Below are positions 25,551 through 33,835 of a DNA stretch of 64,000 nt, one piece after another. The translations under genes were made by a program, and so were the position numbers. Position 1 is the first letter of the stretch. Each line of letters opens with the position of its first letter. The notes below the pieces were generated by a model. The model did not search any database and was not told where the DNA came from. It worked only from the letters and a program-made list of their open reading frames with translations. The stretch is from Parvibaculum sp046297875 (GTDB lineage Bacteria; Pseudomonadota; Alphaproteobacteria; Parvibaculales; Parvibaculaceae). The DNA lies in NCBI RefSeq assembly GCF_046297875.1, contig NZ_JBKBHD010000001.1, positions 1,612,001 to 1,676,000 on the forward strand, given 5' to 3'.

Positions 25551-25659
25551 GGCGGCCCGAACTTTCCTCTCGCTCCTGTCTCCGAATAGGTCATATTATT
25601 ATATGTGAGCTGTGGGGTTGCGCCTTGAGTTAGGGTGCGCCGGGGTAAGGGAGTTGCGC

Positions 25660-27414
25660 GTGAGGGAGGATGATCCCGCCACGCAGGGCGATAGCCTCGC
25701 AAACAATGCCGGCACGACAGGCGAAGCACCTTCCTCGCGTATCGGGGAGGCGGTGGATGCTGTCTATGGCTATGCGGCGGGCCGCTACAACTGGGAAGAC
25801 CTGATCGACTTCCTCGCCCATCTCGACCATGACAGCGAAACGGGCCTTGCCGGTGCGGATGAACTCGTCTCCTTACTTGGCGCGCATCTGCGCCGCGCGG
25901 ACGAGCTAGCGACGCGGCTCCATGCGGGATCGTCCGATCCGGGCTATGCGCTTGTGCTGCTGGACAGGCAGCGCCGCGTAATCGCATCGAATGATGGCGG
26001 GCGTGATTTTTTCGGCGCCGTTTGCGGGCCGCTCGGGCGGGGTCAAGGGCTAGCCTTTGGCAAAGCCGAAGACGAGACGGCTTTCGCCGATGCGCTGGCG
26101 GATCTCGCGAAGAAGAGCGCGGCGCCGATCCTTGTGCGCTTTTCGGGCAGCGATGGCTCCCAGCCTTGCTATCTCGTGCGCGGCGATGCGCTTTCTCCGA
26201 CCATGCTGCATGCAGCGGAGCTTGAGTCCGGCGAAGCGCCGCCCTTCTGCGCGCTGGTCGCCGCGCCGCCCGACGTGGGCGACGACACGCCCGATGTTCT
26301 CCGCAAGATGCTTGGGCTCACGCCTGCCGAAGCGCGGCTCACGGCGCGGCTCCGCTTCGGCCAGACGCTCAAGGAAGCGGCGGAAGAACTCGGTATCTCC
26401 GTCAATACGGCGCGCAATCAGCTCAAATCCGTTTTCGAGAAACTTGGCGTCAATCGTCAGGCCGATCTTGTGCGCCATCTGGCAGAGCTTGCTACTCTCG
26501 CCGCGAGCATGCAGGCCGCGCCCTCAGGTGCGCGCGGAACAGTGACGGTTACCGAACGGCGCAGGATCGCATTGCCGGACGGGCGATCCATCGCGCTGCG
26601 CGAGTTTGGCAGGCCGGGCGGATTTCCAGTTTTCATTCTGCATCCGCTTGTGCAGTCGAGCCTGATGCGGCCGCAGGAGGCGCGCATTGCGGGCGAATGC
26701 GGCATCCGTCTCGTCAGCATCGAGCGACCAGGTATCGGCCTGTCGACGCATCATCCCGATGGCAACTACGCATCCTTTGCGGCAGACCTTGCCGCCGTTG
26801 CCGATGCGCTCGGCATTACCCGTTTCGCCATTCTCGGCTGGGCATCGGGCGCGCCTTACGCGCTGACCGCGGCGTCCATTCTTGCAGACCGCGTGACGCG
26901 GCTGGCGCTTGTCACGCCGCGTCTCGGCTTTCGCTCCGATCTCGAACCCACGACGCAGGCGCGACGGTTCTTCGGCGGGCTCCGCCGGCATCCCTGGCTC
27001 TTCGAGGCGGTCTTCTCGATCATGCGTACGAAACGCTCGCGCCGTTTCTTCCGGCCGATGATCCGCAACTTCCTTGAAAATTCAGAGCCAGACCGTCTTC
27101 TCTTCGAGAACGATAGGGTGCTTCTCGATTGTCTGTCCGACAGTCTTGTCGAAGCGATCGACGTAACCCACCGGGGCATCGTGGCGGAACTCAACTTCTA
27201 TTCGAAGGATGCACCGCTGGAAACATCCGGCATCGCGCGGCCGATCCTCGTCTGGCATGGCGCGGAAGACGAGATGAACAGCGCCGAGGATGTGCGGCGC
27301 ATGCTTGAGGGCATTCCCGTCGAGGAATTTCATGTCGCAAATGACCAAGGGCATATGGTGCTTTTCGGGCATTTCCGCGACATCCTCGCGCGCCTTGTCA
27401 ATGATCATCATTAA
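25660..27414 (+). CDS. LuxR-type HTH / alpha-beta-hydrolase fusion regulator, first copy (no catalytic serine)
   Basis: A 584-residue three-part protein from the GTG at 25660 (AAGGGAG six bases upstream). Residues 1-200 are an unrecognised sensor-like region with YNWEDLIDFLAHLDHD. About residues 218-282 are a LuxR/GerE HTH (GLTPAEARLTARL, then EELGISVNTARNQLKSVFEKLGV in part). About residues 305-584 are an alpha/beta-hydrolase fold. The nucleophile elbow reads GWASGAPYAL, so the usual Ser is Ala395, while the acid (GAEDE) and His (DQGHM) remain. This suggests a ligand sensor rather than an enzyme. A tandem paralogue follows. Confidence 0.8.
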   Translation: MREDDPATQGDSLANNAGTTGEAPSSRIGEAVDAVYGYAAGRYNWEDLIDFLAHLDHDSETGLAGADELVSLLGAHLRRADELATRLHAGSSDPGYALVLLDRQRRVIASNDGGRDFFGAVCGPLGRGQGLAFGKAEDETAFADALADLAKKSAAPILVRFSGSDGSQPCYLVRGDALSPTMLHAAELESGEAPPFCALVAAPPDVGDDTPDVLRKMLGLTPAEARLTARLRFGQTLKEAAEELGISVNTARNQLKSVFEKLGVNRQADLVRHLAELATLAASMQAAPSGARGTVTVTERRRIALPDGRSIALREFGRPGGFPVFILHPLVQSSLMRPQEARIAGECGIRLVSIERPGIGLSTHHPDGNYASFAADLAAVADALGITRFAILGWASGAPYALTAASILADRVTRLALVTPRLGFRSDLEPTTQARRFFGGLRRHPWLFEAVFSIMRTKRSRRFFRPMIRNFLENSEPDRLLFENDRVLLDCLSDSLVEAIDVTHRGIVAELNFYSKDAPLETSGIARPILVWHGAEDEMNSAEDVRRMLEGIPVEEFHVANDQGHMVLFGHFRDILARLVNDHH

Positions 27415-27416
27415 TA

Positions 27417-27440
27417 CTGAAACGTAACGGGTTTCAGCTT
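27417..27440 (+). terminator. Possible terminator after first LuxR-hydrolase gene
   Basis: CTGAAAC (27417-27423) can pair with GTTTCAG (27431-27437) across a 7-base loop, followed by CTTT. The stem is short and the T-tract weak, so termination would be partial. Confidence 0.4.
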
Positions 27441-27541
27441 TGCGGCTTTCCTCCTAAAGTGGGCTCGCCGGGGCGGGGGTGCGCCGGCAGCTTCCACATT
27501 CTGCAATCGCGTTTTGGGGCGGTAGCCTGTCCGGGTCGGTT

Positions 27542-29308
27542 ATGGTCGATGGTGAAAATATCGCGGACGCCGAGACGTCCTTGCCACGGCCCGACCTCGC
27601 CATGGCGCTCGATGCGATCTATGCCTATGCAACCGATCCCGACAATTGGGAGGAAATGACCTCCCTTCTGGCGCATCTCGATACCGAGGGCGACAGGGAG
27701 GGCATGCGCACCGTCATCGAAGGTGTACGCCAACATCTTGCCCGGGCGGAAATGCTCGCGCAGCGGTTGCACGAAGCACCGGGAAGCGGCGAGCCGTCCC
27801 TGAGCTTCTGTCACATGGTTGTCGCACGCGACATGCGCATTGCGGAAATTTCGGCGGCAGCGGCGGAAATGCTTGCACCCTATTGCGCGCCGCTTGCGGC
27901 GGGCAAGCGCCTTTCCTTCACCGATCCAGAAAATGCAGCCCGGTTTCGTGCGATTGCCTCGTCGATCGAAAAGGAAATGACCGGCGATGGCCCGTCGCTG
28001 CTTCGGCTTGTTTCGGAGGAAGGCGAAGAGGCGGTATTCGGCTATGTCGTCGCCGAGGCGCGGATGCCGGATGCGCTGCGCCGCCGTCTCGGTTTTGCGC
28101 AGCCCGCGCCGGATGGCGCCATCGTTTTCGTTGCACCCGATCGTGAGGCGGCAACCGACGAAGCGCATATGTATCGAGAGACGTTCGGCCTGACGCCCGC
28201 CGAAGCGCGGCTCTCGGCGCGGCTGAAGGATGGGCTCTCGCTCAGGGGCGCGGCGGAAGAACTTGGCATCTCGATTAATACGGCGCGCAACCAGATCAAG
28301 AGCGTGTTCGAGAAGCTGGGCGTCAACCGGCAAAGCGATCTCATCCGCCACCTCACCGAATTGTCGCAACTCGCGGCCTATATTCAGGTGAACAAAACCG
28401 GCGCTGCGACAGACCTACAGGGTAATTCGGGCAAGCCATATCCCGTGCAGCTTGAATTCATCGACCTTGCCGATGGCAGGCGCATCGCCTATCGAGAATT
28501 TGGGCGTGCGGGCGGAAAGCCCGTCCTCATGTTGCGCAGCGCGCTTGCAAGTTCGTTGATCCGGCGGCGGGAAATGGTGTCTGTGGCCCAGCGCGATATC
28601 CGGCTTGTCGTCGTGGAGCGTCCTGGATGTGGACAGTCCTCCGCCGATCCCAACATGACTTATGCCAGCTTTGCGCAAGACCTGGAAGTTGTCGTCGATG
28701 CGCTGAAGCTCGACGATTTCGTGCTGGCGGCCAATTCTTCCAGTGTGCCGCTTGCGCTGTCGGCTGCACTTCGCTTCGGGCCGCGCGTTCGACGTATAAT
28801 GCTCACCACGGCGCGTTTCGAGCCGCCGATGCCGCGCAAGGGCCGGCCCGGCATGGTCAATTACTTCTTCAGCAATCTGCGCCGCCACCCCTGGCTGCTC
28901 GATTCCACACTCGCCATTCTCCGCGCAAAGATGTCGCGGCCCTTCATGCGGTCGCTGGTTTTCCATTTCTTTGAAAAGTCGCCGGCGGATTTCGCCATGC
29001 TGGAGAGCGACCCGGAACTGGTGGAATCGCTGATCGACGAGACGATGGATTCGGTGGGCTGGTCCGTTCATGGTCTGGTTCATGAATCCCAGCTCATGAT
29101 GCGGGAGACGCCCGCCGATTTCTCCGGCGTCGATGTGCCGGTGACGATCTGGCATGGCGAGGCGGATGGCGTGATCCCGCTTGAGGAAATGAAAGCACAG
29201 CTTGCCCGCACCGGGCTCAAGGCCGCGGAAATCCGCACCTTCACCGGCCTCGGTCATCTCTTCCTCGACCGGGTCCGCGACGAATTCTACGACGCGCTTC
29301 TTGAATGA
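27542..29308 (+). CDS. LuxR-type HTH / alpha-beta-hydrolase fusion regulator, second copy
   Basis: A 588-residue paralogue of the preceding gene with the same order: an N-terminal region with DNWEEMTSLLAHLD, a LuxR HTH (GLTPAEARLSARLKDGLS, then AEELGISINTARNQIKSVFE) at about 215-275, and an alpha/beta-hydrolase fold at about 300-588. Here the elbow reads ANSSSVPLAL, so Ser399 keeps the nucleophile position but the flanking glycines are Ala and Ser. The Asp (WHGEADG) and His (TGLGHLF) are present. The start is uncertain: an in-frame GTG at 27479 would add 21 residues; neither has a good ribosome binding site. Confidence 0.78.
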   Translation: MVDGENIADAETSLPRPDLAMALDAIYAYATDPDNWEEMTSLLAHLDTEGDREGMRTVIEGVRQHLARAEMLAQRLHEAPGSGEPSLSFCHMVVARDMRIAEISAAAAEMLAPYCAPLAAGKRLSFTDPENAARFRAIASSIEKEMTGDGPSLLRLVSEEGEEAVFGYVVAEARMPDALRRRLGFAQPAPDGAIVFVAPDREAATDEAHMYRETFGLTPAEARLSARLKDGLSLRGAAEELGISINTARNQIKSVFEKLGVNRQSDLIRHLTELSQLAAYIQVNKTGAATDLQGNSGKPYPVQLEFIDLADGRRIAYREFGRAGGKPVLMLRSALASSLIRRREMVSVAQRDIRLVVVERPGCGQSSADPNMTYASFAQDLEVVVDALKLDDFVLAANSSSVPLALSAALRFGPRVRRIMLTTARFEPPMPRKGRPGMVNYFFSNLRRHPWLLDSTLAILRAKMSRPFMRSLVFHFFEKSPADFAMLESDPELVESLIDETMDSVGWSVHGLVHESQLMMRETPADFSGVDVPVTIWHGEADGVIPLEEMKAQLARTGLKAAEIRTFTGLGHLFLDRVRDEFYDALLE

Positions 29309-29433
29309 ATTCGCTGCCCCGGGCGGCGGGCTTTGGTCCATTTGCACTATTCAGGCGCTTCGGGGGCGGGCGTAGGACTCTCTGCCAGAAGGCCCGGCAT
29401 GGGGTGCCGGGGCCGATCCAGAGGGCTCATTCA

Positions 29434-29886
29434 ATGAACATCAGATCCACGGGCGCCATACTGGCCGCCGCACTCATTCTTGCCGGATGTCAGACGACCG
29501 GCGCCGGAACGCAGGCCGCAATGGCGGGCGCGGGCGCCATGGCGGCACCGGCGGCCTATGCGCCGATCCAGTCGTCCCAGCCGAATGACGGGACGAAGAG
29601 CTGCGATGAATTGCTCGCCGAAATTTCGGAAATGGAGCAGGTGGCGGCCGCCTCTGCGCAGTCTGAATCGAATGCTGCGGTCACGGATGCCGGTATCGGT
29701 ATCGCACAGTCTCTCGGCATGCATTTCGGCGGCGGCAGCGGCATGCTCGCCGCCTATCAGGCGAGCGGCACCGCCTCGCAGCTCACTCAGCAGCAGCGCG
29801 AACAGGCGAAGCAGCGCGCCCAGCAAGCGGAAGTCCGCCGTCAGGTTCTGAGCGGTATCTATCAGGGCAAGGGCTGCGCGGCCTGA
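29434..29886 (+). CDS. Small exported lipoprotein, Gln-rich
   Basis: A 150-residue lipoprotein. Signal sequence MNIRSTGAILAAALILAGC has a perfect lipobox (LAGC), so the mature protein begins with lipid-modified Cys19. The residue after it is Gln, not Asp, which favours sorting to the outer membrane. The body is Ala/Gly-rich, with a predicted helical middle (SCDELLAEISEMEQVAAA), a glycine patch (MHFGGGSG) and a Gln/Arg-rich C-terminal helix (QQQREQAKQRAQQAEVRRQ). It may interact with peptidoglycan or a secretion complex; unknown. GAGGG lies upstream. Confidence 0.82.
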   Translation: MNIRSTGAILAAALILAGCQTTGAGTQAAMAGAGAMAAPAAYAPIQSSQPNDGTKSCDELLAEISEMEQVAAASAQSESNAAVTDAGIGIAQSLGMHFGGGSGMLAAYQASGTASQLTQQQREQAKQRAQQAEVRRQVLSGIYQGKGCAA

Positions 29887-29896
29887 GGCCCTGTTC

Positions 29897-29926
29897 CCCC
29901 GGCGCGGCGTCCGGGCCGCGCCGGGG
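29897..29926. terminator. GC-rich hairpin after lipoprotein gene
   Basis: CCCCGGCGCGGC (29897-29908) pairs perfectly with GCCGCGCCGGGG (29915-29926) around a 6-base loop. No T-run follows, so it may act as an mRNA 3'-end stabiliser rather than a true terminator. Confidence 0.5.
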
Positions 29927-30002
29927 ACCTGCCTTTCCGAAACTCTATTTGCAGTCTCAGGCGTCGACCCGGACGCACACCCCTAGATTGCGAATGGAGC
30001 CC

Positions 30003-30032
30003 GGGGGAGCCTTCACCGGCTCCCCCGTTCTT
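30003..30032 (+). terminator. Hairpin with weak T-tract
   Basis: GGGGGAGCC (30003-30011) and GGCTCCCCC (30018-30026) form a perfect 9-bp stem with loop TTCACC, then GTTCTTCGTT. It is the likelier transcription stop for the lipoprotein gene, about 115 bp after its stop codon. Confidence 0.65.
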
Positions 30033-30128
30033 CGTTGCGGCAGGCGCGGCAATGCGTCCCGCGCTTGCATCTCTCCGTCCCGTGCTAGTCTCTCCGCTTC
30101 AAGTACAAGAACGGGGAGAGCGTGTGCG

Positions 30129-30767
30129 ATGAAGCCGATGAATGCGGAAACGGTGGTGCTGGAAGAGGCAAGGCCCATTGAGGAGGAGCTTGCGGCCCGG
30201 CTCATCTATGACACCGGCTCCTATGTCTTCGACTGCCTCTATAACCGCGATTTCGACGCCTTCCTGAAAATCACCTCGCATCTCTGGCAGCAGGATGTGG
30301 GCGCTTTCTCGCACCGCCATGCGAAGGCGGCCACCTATCAGGGTGGGCTTGCCGGCATTGCACTGGGCTTTCCGCAGTCGCTCTATGCACAGGAATTCGG
30401 CACCGGCATGGCGACGATGGCCGAGATGGGGAGCCCGGAGCTTCTCGCACATCTGCCTTCCGTTGCCGGCCATATCCCCTGGCTCTTCCCGGAAGTGCCG
30501 GAGGATGCGTGGTATCTGCTGTTCCTCTCCGCCCACCCGCAGGCGCGAGGGCAAGGGATTGGCGAAAAGCTGCTTCTCGACTGTTTCGACCGGGCGCGAA
30601 AGGCGGGCTGCGTCTCGCTTCATCTCGATGTCGCCGCGGTGAACCCGGCGGTCCGCTTCTATGAGCGGATGGGGCTCGAAAGGCTTGCAGAGACCACGAT
30701 CCCGAAAATCGTCGCCTCGCATGGTGTCCCGCCGCATATCCGGATGGTGAAATATCTGGTCGATTGA
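30129..30767 (+). CDS. GNAT-family N-acetyltransferase
   Basis: A 212-residue acetyltransferase. The core acetyl-CoA site reads LFLSAHPQARGQGIGEKLLL (the RxxGxG/A loop is ARGQGIG, near residue 140), followed by SLHLDVAAVNPAVRFYERMG, the typical GNAT beta6-alpha4 ending. The N-terminal half, including YDTGSYVFDCLYNRDFDAF, probably binds the acceptor. Nothing identifies the substrate. ATG at 30129 is the best start of the open frame. A sodium-channel gene follows 74 bp later. Confidence 0.8.
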   Translation: MKPMNAETVVLEEARPIEEELAARLIYDTGSYVFDCLYNRDFDAFLKITSHLWQQDVGAFSHRHAKAATYQGGLAGIALGFPQSLYAQEFGTGMATMAEMGSPELLAHLPSVAGHIPWLFPEVPEDAWYLLFLSAHPQARGQGIGEKLLLDCFDRARKAGCVSLHLDVAAVNPAVRFYERMGLERLAETTIPKIVASHGVPPHIRMVKYLVD

Positions 30768-30841
30768 GGCTCCGGCTTGCATCGGCGGCGGCGCTCGCCT
30801 ATCTCGGACGGCAGTTTCCGCCATTCAGGGGCCGCCGCTTC

Positions 30842-31717
30842 ATGACCGCCGCCGATATTGCTCCTGCCTCGTTCCGTGGCCGCCTGATGGCCATTGTCGA
30901 GGCGCCGCTATTTCAGCATTTCGTCACCGCCGTCATTCTCGTCAATGCGGTGACGCTGGGGCTCGAGACGTCGGGCACGGCGATGGAGGCTGCGGGTCCG
31001 CTTCTCATCGCGCTCGACCGGATTGCACTCACGATCTTCGTGATCGAACTCACGATGAAGATGGCGGCCTATCGGCTGCGCTTCTTCCGCGACGGCTGGA
31101 ACATCTTCGATTTCATCATCGTGGCGATCGCGCTGGTGCCGTCGGCGGGACCGCTCTCGGTGCTGCGCGCATTGCGCATCCTGCGCGTACTCAGGCTTCT
31201 CTCGGTGGTGCCATCGCTGCGCAAGGTTGTCGCATCGCTGATCGGCGCGCTGCCCGGCATGGGCTCGATCATTGCGGTGCTCTTCCTTGTCTTCTATGTC
31301 GGCGCCGTGCTCTCGACCAAACTTTTTGGCGCGAGCTTCCCGGACTGGTTCGGCACGATCGGCGGCTCGATGTATACGCTCTTCCAGATCATGACGCTGG
31401 AAAGCTGGTCGATGGGCATCGTGCGGCCGGTGCTCGAAGTCTATCCCTACGCTTGGATATTCTTCGTGCCCTTCATCGTGCTTACGAGCTTCATGGTGCT
31501 CAACCTCTTCATTGCCATCATCGTCAATTCGATGCAGGCGCTGCATGAGGAAGAGCACAACCGCGCGCAGGACGAGCGGGAAGAACGCGCCCGCGAGGAG
31601 CGCGCCGAGATCGAGCGCCGCGCCCATGCCGAGCGCGAGGCGACGGCAGAAGACGTCCGTGCCATGCGGGCGGAGCTTGCCGAAGTGAAGCGGCTTCTCG
31701 AAGAACGGCTGCGCTGA
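30842..31717 (+). CDS. Bacterial voltage-gated sodium channel (NaChBac/NavAb type)
   Basis: A 291-residue six-helix channel subunit. S4 has four Arg at three-residue spacing (LRALRILRVLRLL, Arg109, 112, 115, 118), a voltage sensor. The pore loop carries TLESWSM (about residues 185-191); this filter is identical to that of NavAb and marks sodium selectivity with Glu187. S6 ends in VLNLFIAIIVNSMQAL. A C-terminal coiled coil rich in Glu and Arg (EEEHNRAQDEREERARE) is the usual tetramer-forming element. Four copies would form one inner-membrane channel. ATG at 30842 removes an upstream tail of no known homology. Confidence 0.93.
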   Translation: MTAADIAPASFRGRLMAIVEAPLFQHFVTAVILVNAVTLGLETSGTAMEAAGPLLIALDRIALTIFVIELTMKMAAYRLRFFRDGWNIFDFIIVAIALVPSAGPLSVLRALRILRVLRLLSVVPSLRKVVASLIGALPGMGSIIAVLFLVFYVGAVLSTKLFGASFPDWFGTIGGSMYTLFQIMTLESWSMGIVRPVLEVYPYAWIFFVPFIVLTSFMVLNLFIAIIVNSMQALHEEEHNRAQDEREERAREERAEIERRAHAEREATAEDVRAMRAELAEVKRLLEERLR

Positions 31718-31764
31718 CCGTCGCGCCCGGGCGGGGCTTTCCGGGCAATGCGCGAAACCCGGTT

Positions 31765-32403
31765 TCAGGCCGTTTCGATGTCCATGGCCATGCCGCGCGC
31801 AACTGCAGGCCGTGCGCCGATATCGGCGAGCCAGCGACGGATATTTGTTCCCTTGCCTGCAATTTCCGGGCGCGCTTTCACGACACCGTCGAATGCGACC
31901 TTCATCCAGGGGTAGGTTGCGATATCGGCTATGGAATATTCGCCCGCGAGATATTCCCGCGTCGAGAGCTCCCGGTCGGTCAGCGCGACAAGGCGCGCCG
32001 CCTCGCCCGAATAGCGTTCGATGGCATAGGGGAGCTTTTCCGACGCTACATTGGCGAAGTGGTTGGCCTGACCGAACATCGGACCGATATTCGCGACCTG
32101 CCAGAAAAGCCAGCTCATGCAGGCGGCGCGTGCCTGCGCGCCGTGCGGCAGGAACCGGCCGGACTTCATTGCCAGATACTCCAGGATCGCGCCCGACTCG
32201 AAGACGGTAACCGGCCCGCCCTCGCCTGCATGATCGACAATGGCGGGGATTTTCGCGTTCGGATTGACGCGGTTGAAGGCCGCGCTGAATTGCTCGCCCT
32301 GGCCGATATCAACCATGATCGAACGGTAGTCGAGGCCGCATTCCTCAAGCATGATTGCGATCTTGCGGCCGTTCGGTGTTCGGGCGGTGTAAAGGTCGAT
32401 CAT
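31765..32403 (-). CDS. Glutathione S-transferase (YfcG/Ure2-like)
   Basis: A 212-residue protein that starts MIDLYTARTPNGRKIAIMLE, the N-terminus typical of the YfcG/GstB group, where Thr and Asn stand in for the catalytic Ser/Tyr. NAKIPAIVDH is the cis-Pro segment and VFESGAILEYLA the glutathione site. The C-domain includes WLFWQVANIGPMFGQANHF, another YfcG-group motif. Such proteins act on disulfides (disulfide-bond oxidoreductase activity) rather than on halogenated substrates. It is convergent with the channel gene and divergent from the ATP-grasp operon. Confidence 0.9.
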   Translation of the reverse strand: MIDLYTARTPNGRKIAIMLEECGLDYRSIMVDIGQGEQFSAAFNRVNPNAKIPAIVDHAGEGGPVTVFESGAILEYLAMKSGRFLPHGAQARAACMSWLFWQVANIGPMFGQANHFANVASEKLPYAIERYSGEAARLVALTDRELSTREYLAGEYSIADIATYPWMKVAFDGVVKARPEIAGKGTNIRRWLADIGARPAVARGMAMDIETA

Positions 32404-32492
32404 GAGGCGTGGCTCCTGAAATCGGCTGTTGAATCGGCACCGGGTGCCGGTTGTGGGGCGGGCGGACCCTTGCGCTTCTGCGTTGTCCGGTT

Positions 32493-32518
32493 TATATAAC
32501 GGTAATTCTGGTTATTTA
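32493..32518 (+). promoter_or_regulatory. Operator-like inverted repeat upstream of ATP-grasp/ArsR operon
   Basis: TATATAAC (32493-32500) and GTTATTTA (32511-32518) are inverted copies with 7 of 8 matches across a 10-bp spacer. The site ends 15 bp before the ATG of the ATP-grasp gene and is unusually AT-rich for this genome. An ArsR-family repressor encoded in the same operon is the likely binder (inference). Confidence 0.6.
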
Positions 32519-32533
32519 GTCAAAGGAAAAGTG

Positions 32534-33835
32534 ATGAGTTGCTCCGGGGACGCCCCGCTTGCAAGCCTGAACGAGACCTGTTTCTGCCTGCCGCTGGAGC
32601 ATGCTGCTCTGGAAGCGGCGGCAGCGGCTCGGCTCGGGCAGGATGCGGCGGCGGAGGCCGGCAAGGTGCTGGACGGGTTGTCGGCGGGGCAGCCGCTGTT
32701 CCTGTCGTCGTCCCTCAAGCGCGATCTCTTCGCGCGCATCGCCGCTGTCGGCGCGACACAGACGGCACTCGCGGAAAAGCGCGCGCTTGCTTCCGGCGCG
32801 GCCTTCGACCGGGAGGCGCTTCTCGCCGGCGCGACGTTCAACAGCTACGACTTTCATTTGTCTGCCGAGGGGCCAAAGCTCATCGAGGTGAACACCAATG
32901 CAGGCGGCGCTTTCCTGCAACCGATCTTTCTCGAGGCAGTGACGCCCGTAGTGGCGCAAGGCGCGGGCTTCGAACCGGAGGAAATTCTCATCGACGCCTT
33001 TGCACGGCTTGCACCCGGCCGCGCGCTGCGGCGCCTCGCCATAGTCGATGAAAACCCGCAAGGCCAGCCGCTTTACCTCGACATGCAGCTTGCTGCCGCC
33101 GCGATCGAGCGGCGCGGCATTGCCGTCGATGTTATCGATAGAGATTCACTCTGCCGCGAGCGCGGCAGGCTTACCGGGCCGAACGGCCCCATCGACATGG
33201 TTTATAACCGGCTTGTCGACTTCCTATTCGCCGAACCCGCAAACGCCGTGCTGCGCGATGCCTGGGCAGCGGGCGAGGTCGCCGTCGCGCCGAACCCGGA
33301 TGTGTATCGCGCTTTCGCCTGCAAGCATATTCTTGCAGTGCTGAGCGACCCGGATGCTGTTGAAGAGCTTGCCGCGAGGGCACATGCCGATGCGGCGCTG
33401 GTGCTCGACACCGTGCCGAAGACGGAGATCATCGACGCTGCAAATGCGGAGCGGTTGTGGGCGGCGCGGGATCACTATGTCTTCAAGCCGGCCGATGGCT
33501 ACGGGTCGCGCGGGGTTTATCGCGGCGACAAGGTTACGCGCAAGAAATGGAGCGAGATTGCCGCGCAATCCTATCTCGCGCAGCGCTTTGCAGCGCCGTC
33601 GCACCGTGTTTTGCGGCTGGCGGGTGGACTTGCGGTGCAGAAGGCGGATATTCGCGTCTGGACGCATGGCCTCAAGCCTGTCTTTGCTGCTGCGAGGCTC
33701 TACGGCGGACAGGTTACCGGATTTCGGGGTGAAGGAGCGGGATTCGCCCCCATTCTCTGGATCGACAATTCGTGCCGTGAGGCGGGCTGCGGCGAAGCGG
33801 CCTGCAGGGCAGCGGAAAGTGAGGCGATGTCATGA
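32534..33835 (+). CDS. ATP-grasp ligase-like protein of a metalloid-type operon
   Basis: A 433-residue protein from the ATG at 32534 (AAAGGA upstream). It resembles ATP-grasp ligases: EVNTNAGGAFLQP near residues 117-129 and YVFKPADGYGSRGVYRGDKV near 314-333, a lysine plus glycine-rich ATP loop. The late Cys-rich tail CREAGCGEAACRAA is odd. By family logic it could join an amino acid or peptide to a thiol, as glutathione synthetase does. It overlaps the ArsR start by 4 bp (ATGA). The product is unknown; I do not give a gene name. Confidence 0.75.
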   Translation: MSCSGDAPLASLNETCFCLPLEHAALEAAAAARLGQDAAAEAGKVLDGLSAGQPLFLSSSLKRDLFARIAAVGATQTALAEKRALASGAAFDREALLAGATFNSYDFHLSAEGPKLIEVNTNAGGAFLQPIFLEAVTPVVAQGAGFEPEEILIDAFARLAPGRALRRLAIVDENPQGQPLYLDMQLAAAAIERRGIAVDVIDRDSLCRERGRLTGPNGPIDMVYNRLVDFLFAEPANAVLRDAWAAGEVAVAPNPDVYRAFACKHILAVLSDPDAVEELAARAHADAALVLDTVPKTEIIDAANAERLWAARDHYVFKPADGYGSRGVYRGDKVTRKKWSEIAAQSYLAQRFAAPSHRVLRLAGGLAVQKADIRVWTHGLKPVFAAARLYGGQVTGFRGEGAGFAPILWIDNSCREAGCGEAACRAAESEAMS

